Shown here piece by piece: positions 34,764 through 45,959 of a DNA stretch of 64,000 nucleotides. Source of the DNA: Hanleya hanleyi. Taxonomy: Eukaryota; Mollusca; Polyplacophora; Lepidopleurida; Hanleyidae. The notes under the pieces are model-generated. The model worked only from the letters and a program-made list of their open reading frames with translations. It ran no database searches and was not told the origin of the DNA. Within the stretch, counting starts at the first letter, position 1, and every line of letters begins with the position of its first letter. Where the stretch lies: positions 17,934 through 81,933 of the forward strand of contig JAVTVY010020529.1 of NCBI GenBank assembly GCA_036873755.1, in the 5' to 3' direction. A program made the translations under genes and the position numbers.

Positions 34764-37700
34764 GGCCTCTGTTAATTAATCTTTAGCTTCTCATGACCTT
34801 GGGAGGAAATTATGATGATGCTGAATGCTGTAATATTAATTATTTGGCTGCATTAGGACATTGCAATAAAAAAGAAGTGTTATGTATGTGGTAAACTTCG
34901 AGCACCAATGGAAAGTTGATACCAACTTTGATATGTCAAAGACAACTATTTCCCCTAATTTTTGCAATTATAACTGCAAAAAGCTTTGTTGTTGACTAAA
35001 TCATGTGAAATTTAGATGGCACCTGTGACATTATATCATAGAATTTAGATCCAAGTAACACCCTTTTTAAAGAATGAAAATTTGAGGGGAGTTAACCAGT
35101 ATCCCAACTATATTTAATATATTTATCAAAAGTCTCCTCTTGTAAATTGCTGATTCCAATAAATTAGAATCAGCCGCAAGAGTCCTGTTGGAATTATCAA
35201 TTAACTGAAATTTCTGCAAAGAAAAACTTCAGCTTTGTGAATAAAAGACCAAGAAAAGAAGCCAATAATATTATTTACCATCGGCACTAACTGGAAAAAA
35301 AACCCAGATAGTTCGATTCCGTTTCGTAACAGGTCCGACTTTTGCATGCATCGGACTACCGCGCAAGGATTGACGTGCAACCGGAAGTAAATTGGCACGG
35401 GAAATGTTGACAGAGAAGACCAACAACAACGATGGCCAAAGATCGGCTTGAAATAAATTTTCAATGGATTATTTCTTGGATTGTCCGTTCCTTCAGATAG
35501 ATCTAGACTTCTAAAAGGTATTTACGAAAATTGATCGCATTTTATCGTTTTTGCTAGATGAAATCCTACTTGCCGCATGCGACAGGTAGATTTTTACCCC
35601 TCGGCCAAAATTTGGCCGAAGGGTATTGTCGTCGTCATGTACGTCTGTCCGTCTGTCCGTCTGTCCGTCCGTCCGTCTGTCCGTCACACCTTTCTCGTTA
35701 CCAAGATATCTTCAGAACGACTTACCCTAGGCACACCAAACTTGCAGTGCACATCCGTATGCTTGTGACCCAGAACCCTATTGAATCTGGACCTGATTGG
35801 TTAGAAACTTTGGCGGCCATCTTTAATTTATGCGAAACCATCACAGCTTTCTTGTTACCAAGATATCTTTAGAACGACTTACCCTAGGCACCCCAAACTT
35901 GCACTGCACATCCATATGCTCATGACCCAGAACCCTATTGAATCTGGACCTGATTGGTTCGAACTTTGGCGGCCATATTTAATTTATGCGAAATCATTAA
36001 TCTTGTGTATCTTAGGTACCATTTCTCTGTTCAGTGTGAAACTTGGTATAGATCATCTATGCATCAAGAAACTTCAAAGGATTGACCAAACCAGTTTCCC
36101 TGATTCGGTGAAAACCTTGGCGGCCATCTTTAATTTATGCAAAATCTTCAATGATATATATCTCTGATACCATTCAAGTGTTCTATACGAAACTTGGTAT
36201 ACAGCATCGATGTATCAAGAGATCTGCATTGTATAGCCACATCAGTTCCTCTGAGTGGCGGGAAGGATGGGCGGCCATCTTTAATTTATGCAAAATCATT
36301 AATGATCTCTATCTCTGATACTGTCCGAGTGCTCGATGTAAAATTTGGTATATATCATCGAAGCATCAATAGACTTACGATAAATGACAGTTCTGGCGTT
36401 TCTGATTGGGCGGAACCTTGGCGGCCATCTTTAATTTATGCAAAATCTTCAATGATATATATCTTTGATACCATTTCAGTGTTCTATATGAAACTTGGTA
36501 TCCAGCATCGATGTATCAAGAGACTTGCAATGAATAACCACATCGGTTCCTCTGAGTGGCGGGAAGGATGGGCGGCCATCTTTAATTTATGCGAGATCAT
36601 TAATGATCTATATCTCTGATACGGTTCAAGTGCTCATTGTAAAATTTGGCATGCATCATCGATGTATCAGTAGACAGTTCTGGTTTTTACCCCTCGGCCA
36701 AAATTTGGCCGAAGGGTATTGTCGTCGTCATGTACGTCTGTCCGTCTGTCCGTCACACCTTTCTCGTTACCAAGATATCTTCAGAACGACTTACCGTAGG
36801 CACACCAAACTTGCAGTGCACATCCGTATGCGCGTGACGCAGAACCCTATTGAATCTGGACCTGATTGGTTGGAAACTTTGGCGGCCATCTTTAATTTAT
36901 GCGAAACCATCACAGCTTTCTCGTTACCAAGATATCTTTAGAACGACTTACCCTAGGCACACCAAACTTGCACTGCACATCCATATGCTCATGACCCAGA
37001 GCCCTATTGAATCTGCACCTGATTGGTTGGAAACTTTGGCGGCCATATTTAATTTATGCGAAATCATTAATCTTGTGTATCTCAGGTACCATTTCACTGT
37101 TCCGTGTGACCTTGGTATAGATCATCGATGCATCAAGAAACTTCAAAGGAATGACCAAACCAGTTTCCCTGATTCGGTGGAAACCTTGGCGGCCATCTTT
37201 AATTTATGCAAAATCTTTAATGATATATATCTTTGATACCATTCAAGTGTTCTATACGAAACTTGGTATACAGCATCGATGTATCAAGAGACCTGCAATG
37301 TATAACCACATCAGTGGCGGCCATCTTTAATTTATGCAAAATCATTAATGGTGTACCATTCCACTTTTTAGTTTGAAACTTAGTATAGATCATCGATGCA
37401 TCAAGAAACTTCAAAGGAATGACCAAACCAGTTTCCCTGATTCAGTGGAAACCTTGGCGGCCATCTTTAATTTATGCAAATCTTCAATGATATATATCTT
37501 TGATACCATTCAAGTGTTCTATACGAAACTTGGTATACAGCATCGATGTATCAAGAGACCCTCAATGTATAACCACATCAGTTCCTCTGAGTATCGGGAA
37601 GGATGGGCGGCCATCTTTAATTTATGCAAAATCATTAATGATCTCTGTCTCTGATACCGTTCAAGTGCTCGATGTAAAATTTGATATACATCATCGACGC

Positions 37701-38369
37701 ATCAATAGACTTACGATAAATGACAGTTCTTGGGCGGAAACCTTGGTGGCCATCTTTAATTTATGCAAAATCTTTAATGATGTATATCTTTGATACCATT
37801 TCAGTTTTCTATATGAAACTTGGTATACAGCATCCATGTATTAGAAGACTTGCAATGAATAACCACATCAGTTCTCCTGAGTGGTGGGAAGGATGGGTGG
37901 CCATCTTTAATTTATGCGAAATCATTAATGATGTCTATCTCTGACAACTTTCAAATGCTCGATGTAAAATTTGGTATACATCATCGATGCATCAAGAGGC
38001 TTATGTAATGAATACCGGTTTCTCTGATTGGATGGAAACCTTGGAAACCATTTCTAATTACAAAATTTTTCATAATCTGTATATTTGTCACTTGACTGTT
38101 TGGTGTTCCTGAAGTCTTGGTTCAAATTGAATACATTATGAATGGCTGGCGCCCAGAGCCGAGGGGTTTTCTGATGCGCAGCTTCGTATTTGCAACTTGT
38201 CTCCGGAAAAATTCACTTGCCGGCGGCAGGTAGGCAGGTGTTATTCCGACCGCTTCCTTGTTCTGCAGATTCTGCGGATTTTTTTGCAGCAAAAAAATGC
38301 CAAATAATTAAAACAATGCGTAATTATCGTTACGACAAAAAACAAGCTAAAGATTAATTAACAGAGGCC
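34764..38369. mobile_element. 3.6-kb TIR element with TTA duplication (PIF/Harbinger-like), enclosing E3
   Basis: Perfect 26-bp TIRs (34764-34789 and 38344-38369) start GGCCTCTGTTAATTAATC. TTA directly flanks both ends (34761-34763, 38370-38372), a valid TWA duplication. About 800 bp on the left and 150 bp on the right are the element's own sequence; the rest is the nested ACCCCTCGG element. No transposase was seen. Confidence 0.65.
35596..38190 (+). mobile_element. ACCCCTCGG element E3 with 151-bp module array
   Basis: The head is a perfect palindrome (CCTCGGCCAAAATTTGGCC, then GAAGGGT), followed by TTGTCGTCGTCATGTACG and a GTCTGTCCGTCC run. A second head and run start at 36689, so two copies are fused or one inserted in the other. 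About 14 modules follow, each carrying GGCGGCCATCTTTAATTTATG; successive ones begin at 35812, 35968, 36119, 36270, 36420 and 36571 (spacing 150-156 bp). The end carries GAGCCGAGGGG and GCGCAGCTTC. Frames such as LAAIFNLCKIFNDIYL recur because of the modules. Confidence 0.7.
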
Positions 38370-38462
38370 TTAGTGTGCCGGTACCCAAGAAATGCACTCT
38401 AAGAATGGTGGGTTATGTATTTCAACATTGCATAGATGTAACCAATCTGTCCATAGTTTCTT

Positions 38463-38722
38463 AGGGGCCATGTGAGGATTCTGGGGATTGACCTGGGATG
38501 TCGTCATGCACACCGCAGGTCATGGTAAGAATAGGCTTCGGCTTCTCGGAGAGCTTGTTGTAAGAGGCGACTAACTAAGTCAGCTGTGGGGTTCCCGGGT
38601 GTGAAAAGGAATAGGACCCCACCCATGTGATTCCCAGGTGTGAAAAGGAATAGGACCCAACGTCGTGATGACTGAAATATAGTTGAGAGCGACGTTAAAT
38701 CTTATTCATTCACTTACTCACT
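38463..38722 (+). mobile_element. Long SINE-like repeat, copy S3
   Basis: GGGATTGACCTGGGATGTCG, CACACCGCAGGTCATGG, GTAAGAGGCGACTAACTAAG, a duplicated GGTGTGAAAAGGAATAGGAC and the tail AGCGACGTTAAATC. It starts about 90 bp right of the 3.6-kb element. Confidence 0.7.
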
Positions 38723-38729
38723 AGTTTCT

Positions 38730-40300
38730 TAGGATATACAATTGAGTAAATCATATATACATGTGCTTTTGCCAACTTCATTTCTTTTGCTATATATCTG
38801 TCATCCTTGAAGTTAGGGAATTAATAGTTGGATGCATGGTTTAATATCTAGGCCAAAATTAAATATTGTTTGTTCAGGGTAACCATATCCACCCACTAAA
38901 AAGGCTCCTATCAAAAACTCTTCTTTTTTTGGTACAATTATATTTTTTTCCTCTGAGAAATTTCTGAAACTGTCTAATATTGAAATTATATATGTAGGCC
39001 TATTCCAAAAAAGTACATGTTTGTGAAACAGGATCCATACAATTGATAATATTTTCTGTATGTGGCACACCACTCTTTATAGTCTCACAAAGCAATATTG
39101 TCACCAGGTACATTGTAGGATCCTGAAGAAAACATAAATCAACCTACTGACCCATATGAGTGAGTAGAAAGGTTATGATACCCCACACAATTCTTTAATT
39201 TTGATCATACCCCATCCCAACTATTTTGTATATGTATAATGTACTACAACCAACTACACTAAAATGGCAAGTAAGTTCATCATGCAGTGTTGGATTGAGT
39301 TATATGACATTTTTATTTTAAAAAAAGGTGTGCAAGTTGCAGGTGTTGTTGGAATTAAAAACAGAGGCTCTTATCTATTTAATGATGGAAGGACAGTTCA
39401 CTTTATATATCTGAAAGGGAAAGATGCTCTTTGAAGTAATGTAAAAATGTCTCGGTTAAAAAATTGAAATGATACAAATGGCAAAACATGTGTCTGCTGA
39501 ATGGATCTCCACTTAATCTCTGTGAGTAAATTGATGTTGATTTCTTTTGCTCAGATTACTCGTATACCAACTGCTTCCTAACACATTTCTATGTCTATAC
39601 ACATCTGTTTGTCCTGTAAACAAAACTTACAAAAAATTCTTCTTTCTATGAGATGAAATAACAACTTTAAGAGATTAAAAACAGTGTACTAAGGTGGGGT
39701 TTTCTTGAGGAATGTTCCCACTTGACACCTGGTGGGGGATTAAGAGAACATGCAGTCAGGGAAGGTAACTCTGCCATGAAAATGTGCACCATGTCATGTC
39801 CAATATATATAACATTCCGTTAATGTAATCTCAATAAATCTTATCAGGCAGTGACAGTTGGTGGCCAGATAAACCTGATCTAGATCAGTTGTAAGTACAT
39901 TTCACTTCTACTTTTTTATTGGCTTCTAAAGGCAAAAAAAAAAATCCTGCATTTCTCCCCGAAGACTTTTAGCCCATCGCACTTCAGTGGAAGACATTCC
40001 CGGTCCAGAACCTTTTTTGTCAAAATGCGTTTTCTAATTTGAGGGTTGATGCGAGTTGCATGTCAAGTAGAGGTTTCCGCTGTTGACTTAGCCGTTCGTC
40101 AGTAAATCTTTTCCACTTAGTGTGCCAATAGAAAACCTCCGACCAGAAATGTAGACGGGACTATTTACAGCATGACCTTCACTTACCTATCCTTACATAG
40201 GGTTGATTTAACAACGCAAAAGATATGTTCCATCTGTTGTTCTGTTTTCTGATCTCTGCTGTGACTTGTTATCTTGGGTATCAGTTTGGTCATCGATATA
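38730..40300. other. Unassigned AT-rich stretch
   Basis: No gene or strong repeat recognised. Open frames are short. Confidence 0.4.
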
Positions 40301-40309
40301 TTGTAAATT

Positions 40310-40470
40310 CTCTAATCATTCAATCACTCTATTGAAATTCAGTCACTCCCCTATTTTGTGGACAAGATTCACTCACTGTAATCAAATTCACTCAATAAAA
40401 TCATTCATTTTATGTGGGAAAATTGACTTCCCACTGTGATTGACTTCCCACTGTGATTGAATTATTAGAG
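40310..40470. mobile_element. MITE with CTCTAATNATTCAATCAC termini, 161 bp
   Basis: Left CTCTAATCATTCAATCAC and right GTGATTGAATTATTAGAG are inverted with one mismatch. TGACTTCCCACTGTGAT is tandemly duplicated next to the right end. Same family as 34514-34755 and the half copy at 32674. Confidence 0.65.
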
Positions 40471-40483
40471 GAAGCTTTCCGTA

Positions 40484-40745
40484 AGGGGCGACTTACTCGG
40501 GGGGCGACTTACTGGGGCGACTAACTGGGGCGACTTACTGGGGGGGCGACTTACTGGGGCGACTTACTGGGGCGACTAACTGGGGCGACTTACTGGGGCG
40601 ACTAACTGGGGCGACTTACTGGGGCGACTAACTGGGGCGACTTACTGGGGCACCAATAGATGGGTTCTCGGGTGTGAAAAGGAATAGGACCCAAATGTCC
40701 TGATATGACTGAAATATTGTTGAAAGCAATTTTAAATTACATTCA
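40484..40745 (+). mobile_element. Long SINE-like repeat, copy S4, with internal 13-bp expansion
   Basis: The 5' part is missing. The SINE segment normally reading AGGCGACTAACTGGGGCACC is expanded into about 12 copies of a 13-bp unit, GGGGCGACTTACT or GGGGCGACTAACT (40486-40652). It then continues normally with GGGTGTGAAAAGGAATAGG and the GAAATATTGTTGAAAGC tail. The expansion clearly arose within a SINE. Confidence 0.8.
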
Positions 40746-40759
40746 TTGGGTTACCACAT

Positions 40760-42870
40760 CTTCTCATCTGAAGTCAATTTCAACGACTACATTCTCACTT
40801 TGAACTAGCCTTGGTATATTAGCACCACCAGTTATCTTCAAAGGACAGATAAATAGACACACAACATCAGTGACTTTTAATCCATTTGAATTTTGAACAC
40901 TGACAATACAGCAAAGTGAGAAGATTGCTCTCCCAGTGACTCAAGAAACCTTAAATCCAATTAACTTTAAGGAGTTGTGAAAGTTGAATAGACATGTACA
41001 AACATCACCGGTAAAAGTAATCCAACATTTCCAATAAAATATAAAGGTTCATTGCTTAATCTTGAGCAGCGTAACGTGACGTGGACAGTGATGTCATTTG
41101 GCACCTTCTATGGTTAAAGATTTCGATTCTGGGGTGTCATTATTCTCTCTGTCTGGTCCAACTGATCCATCTCTTGCTTTTGAGTTTTTGCATTTTTCAA
41201 CCTTTTAACATGCGGTAGTGATGGAGAATGATGAAGAATGACAATATAGAAGTAAAAATGAATAGAAAGTTTTATTTATAGCACAGGTCATATATTTGGT
41301 TGCTGAGCAGAAGCCTATTGAAAATAATGGACCTTTAACTTTTTTACATATTTGAGGATGAATATAACTTTCATGAAACATACATGTACTAAGTACTGTT
41401 TCAGAATTTTTCAGGAAATGGAAACAAATATATCTATAAATGGCCAATGTTGAAGCATAAACCTCTTGCCCTGCCCATTCACTCAGTCAGTGGAGGGTTT
41501 GAACATTTGATAGGAGATCAATTGATCTGCATCAGGTTAGTCAGCAAGAATCACTCTGGTAAAACAGTAACTGAATTTTCATACCTTAATTAATCTAACA
41601 TCAAACAGATGGACACCTGTACAATATGTGCATAAATGTCTATATATACCAGTCTCTTGTCTCCTCCGCTGTAACAAGCTTGGGGATAATAAGCTGCTTA
41701 CAATTAGCTATGAGCTTTTGATGTACCATAAACCTGGCTTAGGAAATCAATACATTCTACTCTGTGGCAGCACAAAGGGATTCCAGAAAATACTTCCCCT
41801 CTTTGTGCTATGTTTATGAGACACCGGCCATTAATTAACCATAATCCTGTCAATGTGGAGTTAAAATAAATAACCTACTTGACAGGGAATGGTAATCATT
41901 CCTCAGCTCTTGATAGAATTCAATAAAACTTATGGGATGGAATTGAAATGGAGGAAGAAAATTTCCAGGTCTTTCAGGATACCCGTAAATCAGATGTACC
42001 ACTGCCAGTATAAAAAAAATAACAACAAAAAGAGGCAATTGTTTTCTGTGTATCCTAATTGCATGAATGATGTTACCTGCTTACTTGAAGACAAATCAAC
42101 ATACTAACCACAGAAATTATGTAAGTTATGTTTAAATTATTCATTCTTTCAAAATTATTTGCAAACTGCGATACCCATGTGGATACCCATCAGTAAAATT
42201 ACGGGCATACACAGTACAAATGGATACTGCTGACTGTACGAAAGCAAGTACTGCATGGTTTCAGAGAATTCACTTTACAGTTAATGATACTGCAATAGAG
42301 ATTGTGAAATGGGTAAAGCTTGCATTCAACAGGGTAAAGGATGCCAGAGATAGAGAAGGTGGCGAAATACCTCCGTGTAATTACTCTAGCACATACTTCA
42401 AAGGGGGATAACTGTAGCCAGGGTGTCTATAGGAGCTATCAACTGCCAAAGGTAATCAGATGAGCATATACTCTAAGAAGATGAATGACCCACCTGATAT
42501 GTACAGGCATAGATGTTTAAGTATTTGTCTGGTCATCTGGTCAAGATGAGAATTTGTTGGGCCTTTTAGGGATCGAGAGACGGGTCTTTAGCTGTACTAA
42601 ATTGACACAGAGTTACCGGTACCTTCAACAAAATTGAGAGATAGCAATATACATGTATGGACAAAAAAGGAGTCAAATGTAGGATTTCTGAACTTAGATC
42701 ATTTGAAATTTAAATAAGTTTACAGTCTCGCTTTGGGGGGCATGCAGTAGCATTATGTTGAACACCAAGTTTGATACCAAATACATTGGTACATTCAAGC
42801 AAACATTGCCATTTCACATTTGCTCTCAGAATTATGCTAATATGATGTCAAGAAGTTACATTTGAGAAGA
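40760..42870. other. Unassigned AT-rich stretch
   Basis: Apart from sequence near 40780-40910 related to the inverted repeat at 24.4 kb, no feature is recognised. Short frames only. Confidence 0.4.
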
Positions 42871-43090
42871 TGTGTTAACCCTACCTGGCCTGTGGGGGGC
42901 GGGAAGTGCCCCGCCTGGTGAACTTTTCTCTGCTGCTCCGAAACGACAAAACTGAGGAGGCTGAAACTTGGTGACTTTTAAGCTTATCTTATTGGGGTCA
43001 TTTTGAGCCTATTTTCATATACCCCCGGGCAGAGGATCATGGGTAAATTCAAAATGATGGCCATGTGGTATCCGCGAAAGTTGTGTTTTT

Positions 43091-45564
43091 ACCCCTCGGC
43101 CAACTTTGGCCTAGGGGTATTGTCGTCATCATGTACGGCTGTCCGTACGTCCGTCCGTCCGTTACCGCGATATCTACAGAACCGTTTCATGCATGGCAAC
43201 CAAACTTGTTACATCTATTTATCTTCACGTAAATCAGAAGCCTATCGAAAATGAGTCATCTCGGACAATATTTTGCAGAGTTATGCCCCTTTTTACAAAT
43301 AAAAATCCATTTATGATTTGTTATTGTGATAATTTTAGAACCGTTCCATATACAACATCCTAACGTGATACAGTTGTTTCTCTTGACCTGAACTAGATGC
43401 CTATCGAAAATGAGTTGTGTCAGAAAGTATTTTGCAGAGTTGTGCCCCTTGTCTAATAAAATCCGTTACCGCGATATCTACAGAACCGTTTCATGCATGG
43501 CAACCAAACTTGTTACATCTATTTATCTTCACGTAAATCAGAAGCCTATCGAAAATGAGTCATCTCGGACAATATTTTGCAGAGTTATGCCCCTTTTTAC
43601 AAATAAAAATCCATTTATGTTTTGTTATTGTGATAATTTCAGAACCGTTCCATATACAACATCCTAACGTGATACAGTTGTTTCTCTTGACCTGAACTAG
43701 ATGCCAATCGAAAATGAGTCGTGTCAGAAAGTATTTTGCAGAGTTATGCCCCTTGTCTAATAAAATCCACTAATTCCTATGTTAAGTTTGCATATGGCAG
43801 ATTCCAAGATAAACTAGGCCATTTGGTCCCAGACAGATGGAAAATTAAAATTCGCTTTTGAATGGAATTTTTTCTTTTATACGACTATCTGGAGTCGAAA
43901 TAATAGAAAAATAATTATTCCAGAGCAAGGACCCGTGAAATTACACTTCTAGAGGAATTATAACATTTAGCTCCTATATTCAAGGTGTGGCCTTACTGTT
44001 GGTCATGAACTAACGATCGAACTCAAAGGATACCAGATACATGATTACACGTGGTGAAAGCAGCAAGTGGTTGTTGTTGAGTTCGACCCGACAACCTGGT
44101 ATTATTTTCATGAACTAAAAATGTACAAATATCGAACAATCATCGATAAAGTTACGCTCGTCGCTTGAAGCGAACGTTATTGTAGCGAACGTTATTGTAT
44201 TGGACCAACAACTGAAACCGAAGAAATAACGAAAACTTGATGAAACGAGAAGACTTTAACATGCGCGAACAACACGCTTTGCAAATGGCGCCGAGAAAGA
44301 ACGAAAACGAGGCTCATCCGGCAAAGTTGTATGAGAGGTGAAAGGTCGAATGTGTGTGATCGTTTATGTCGAAGTTTGACCAATTTGATGATCACAGCAT
44401 ATGAATGACGTTGAACACGTTAAAATTGTTACACTGATTAATTTGACCAACTCGCGAAAATGTATTGGAGGCCACGGATGGTTCTACAGTCGCGTGGACA
44501 TTTTAGCACATTTTTCACACCGTTGCCGTGTGATCGTCAGTGTTCTTGACAAATTGACCTGACGTTCACAGCCAACGATTGTAAGGCTTTTTTAAAATAG
44601 TTAAACAACCTAAAATTAAAAAAATAACATTTATCACACAAGAACAAGCTCAGATTTAACACATCAAAGCGTTAAATCTACAGGATTTAGATCACCTATT
44701 ATCTAAAATGCGTATCAAAGATGGCCACTTTTTCTTCGGAAATATTTGCTGTCAAACTTTCAGTTGTTCTCGACATAAAAATTTTAAAATATATCAAATC
44801 ATTTCATTGCGTGACCTATGCTTGATATTCATGTTAGAACTCAATATTCTTTATAATTTTGACTTATAAAATATCTGCAACTGGTAATAAAACTGATTTT
44901 TAATGTGTTGAAAAATTTGACATGCACGTGGCCTAGAATATCTTAGAAGCTGCCATATAATTTCTATATCATGTTTGTATACTATCACATTTATTTATTG
45001 ATTGGATGACTGATTTATTGATTTATTCTCTTACACAATGCGAAGAATGCCTGCAAATCTGTTTTGAAAATGACACTAGATGCCTATCGAAAATGAGTCG
45101 TGTCAGAAAGTATTTTGCAGAGTTATGCCCCTTGTCTAACAAAATCCACTAATTCCTATGTTAAGTTTGCATATTATTTCTATATCATGTTAGTATACTA
45201 TCACATTTATTTATTGATTGGATGACTGATTTATTGATTTATTCTCTTAGACAATGCAAAGAATGCTTGCAAATCTGTTTTGAAAATGACATACATGTAC
45301 ATGTGCCATTTAGTATACATGTACTGTATTTATCTAGCCATGTGTACTGTTGTTTTGGTGAGACATCGATACAGCTCTTTCAATTTATTCCAGAAACAAA
45401 TTAATTTAAGGGGAGGAAAACTTCTTTTTTTTTTCAAAGAAAGTACACTTACAATACCAGGGGTAAATATTTCTTCCCACAAGCCAATCAATTGGTAGAG
45501 ACACCCTGACATTATAATAGCTGGGGTTCAGAGCCGAGGGGTTTCGATAGCGCAGCTTCATGTT
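43091..45564 (+). mobile_element. ACCCCTCGG element E4, with internal insertion
   Basis: Head ACCCCTCGGCC..GGCCTAGGGGT, GTACGTCCGTCCGTCC run, then modules in which AGAACCGTT recurs at about 43179, 43337, 43484 and 43641 (spacing 147-158 bp). It is interrupted at 43796-44954 by a different TIR element. It resumes with two tandem copies of a roughly 220-bp 3' segment (TATCATGTTTGTATACTATC at about 44968 and a relative at 45183). The tail is GAGCCGAGGGGTTTCGATAG, then GCGCAGCTTCATGTT. Confidence 0.75.
43796..44954. mobile_element. TIR element, 1.16 kb, GGCAG termini, inserted in E4
   Basis: Left GGCAGATTCCAAGATAAACT and right (minus strand) GGCAGCTTCTAAGATATTCT are similar inverted ends. The flanks CATAT and ATATAATTTC rejoin to the E4 sequence seen uninterrupted at 16146 and 61336, so insertion with a 3-4 bp A/T duplication is supported. 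It holds a short tandem GCGAACGTTATTGTA pair (44170-44200) and no recognised ORF. Superfamily unknown. Confidence 0.65.
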
Positions 45565-45959
45565 TAATCTTTTCGCTCCATTTCTTCACATTTTCCTTGC
45601 CTAAAAGGCCTTGAAATTTATTAGCTTCATCTGTAGTATTTTATTTATGCAAAACTAATTATTCTATATTTTATTTGATTTTTTTCGAGAGAAAAATCGG
45701 AAAAATGAAAATTAAAAAAAATCGACCCCAAAAAGGCCAAAAAATGGCTTCCGAGAAGATGACGTCACTGTGACGTCATCATGGTGGCCATCTTGGATTT
45801 TTTTTTACATTTCCCGGTAGAGCTTGAACCAAAGATACTGTGTGGTAAGTTTCAGCGCTCTAGCCTTAGTGGTAGAGAAAATATATAGGGGGGCACTTGC
45901 CGCCCCCGCCCCCCAGGCTGCGATACACCCCAAATCGCCCAGGCCAGATAGGGTTAAGC

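Larger units (their letters stand above)
42879..45953. mobile_element. piggyBac-like element with TTAA duplication, enclosing E4
   Basis: TTAA at 42875-42878 and 45954-45957 directly brackets CCCTACCTGGCC on the left and GGCCAGATAGGG on the right (one mismatch). TTAA plus CCC termini is the piggyBac hallmark. Subterminal G/C-rich inverted blocks (GGGGGGCGGGAAGTGCCCC, with its partner near 45888-45915) strengthen the pair. Its own sequence is only about 210 bp on the left and 390 bp on the right, including TGACGTCA-type sites near 45760. No transposase. Confidence 0.75.

Noticed and set aside
35558..37944. Frames with repeated ETLAAIFNLCKIFNDIYL phrases
   Set aside because: They follow from the roughly 151-bp DNA modules and shift frame between modules; no intact protein.
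45755..45790. Tandem TGACGTCA sites as a CRE-type promoter
   Set aside because: They lie in the subterminal part of the piggyBac-like element with no gene next to them; more likely part of its end structure.
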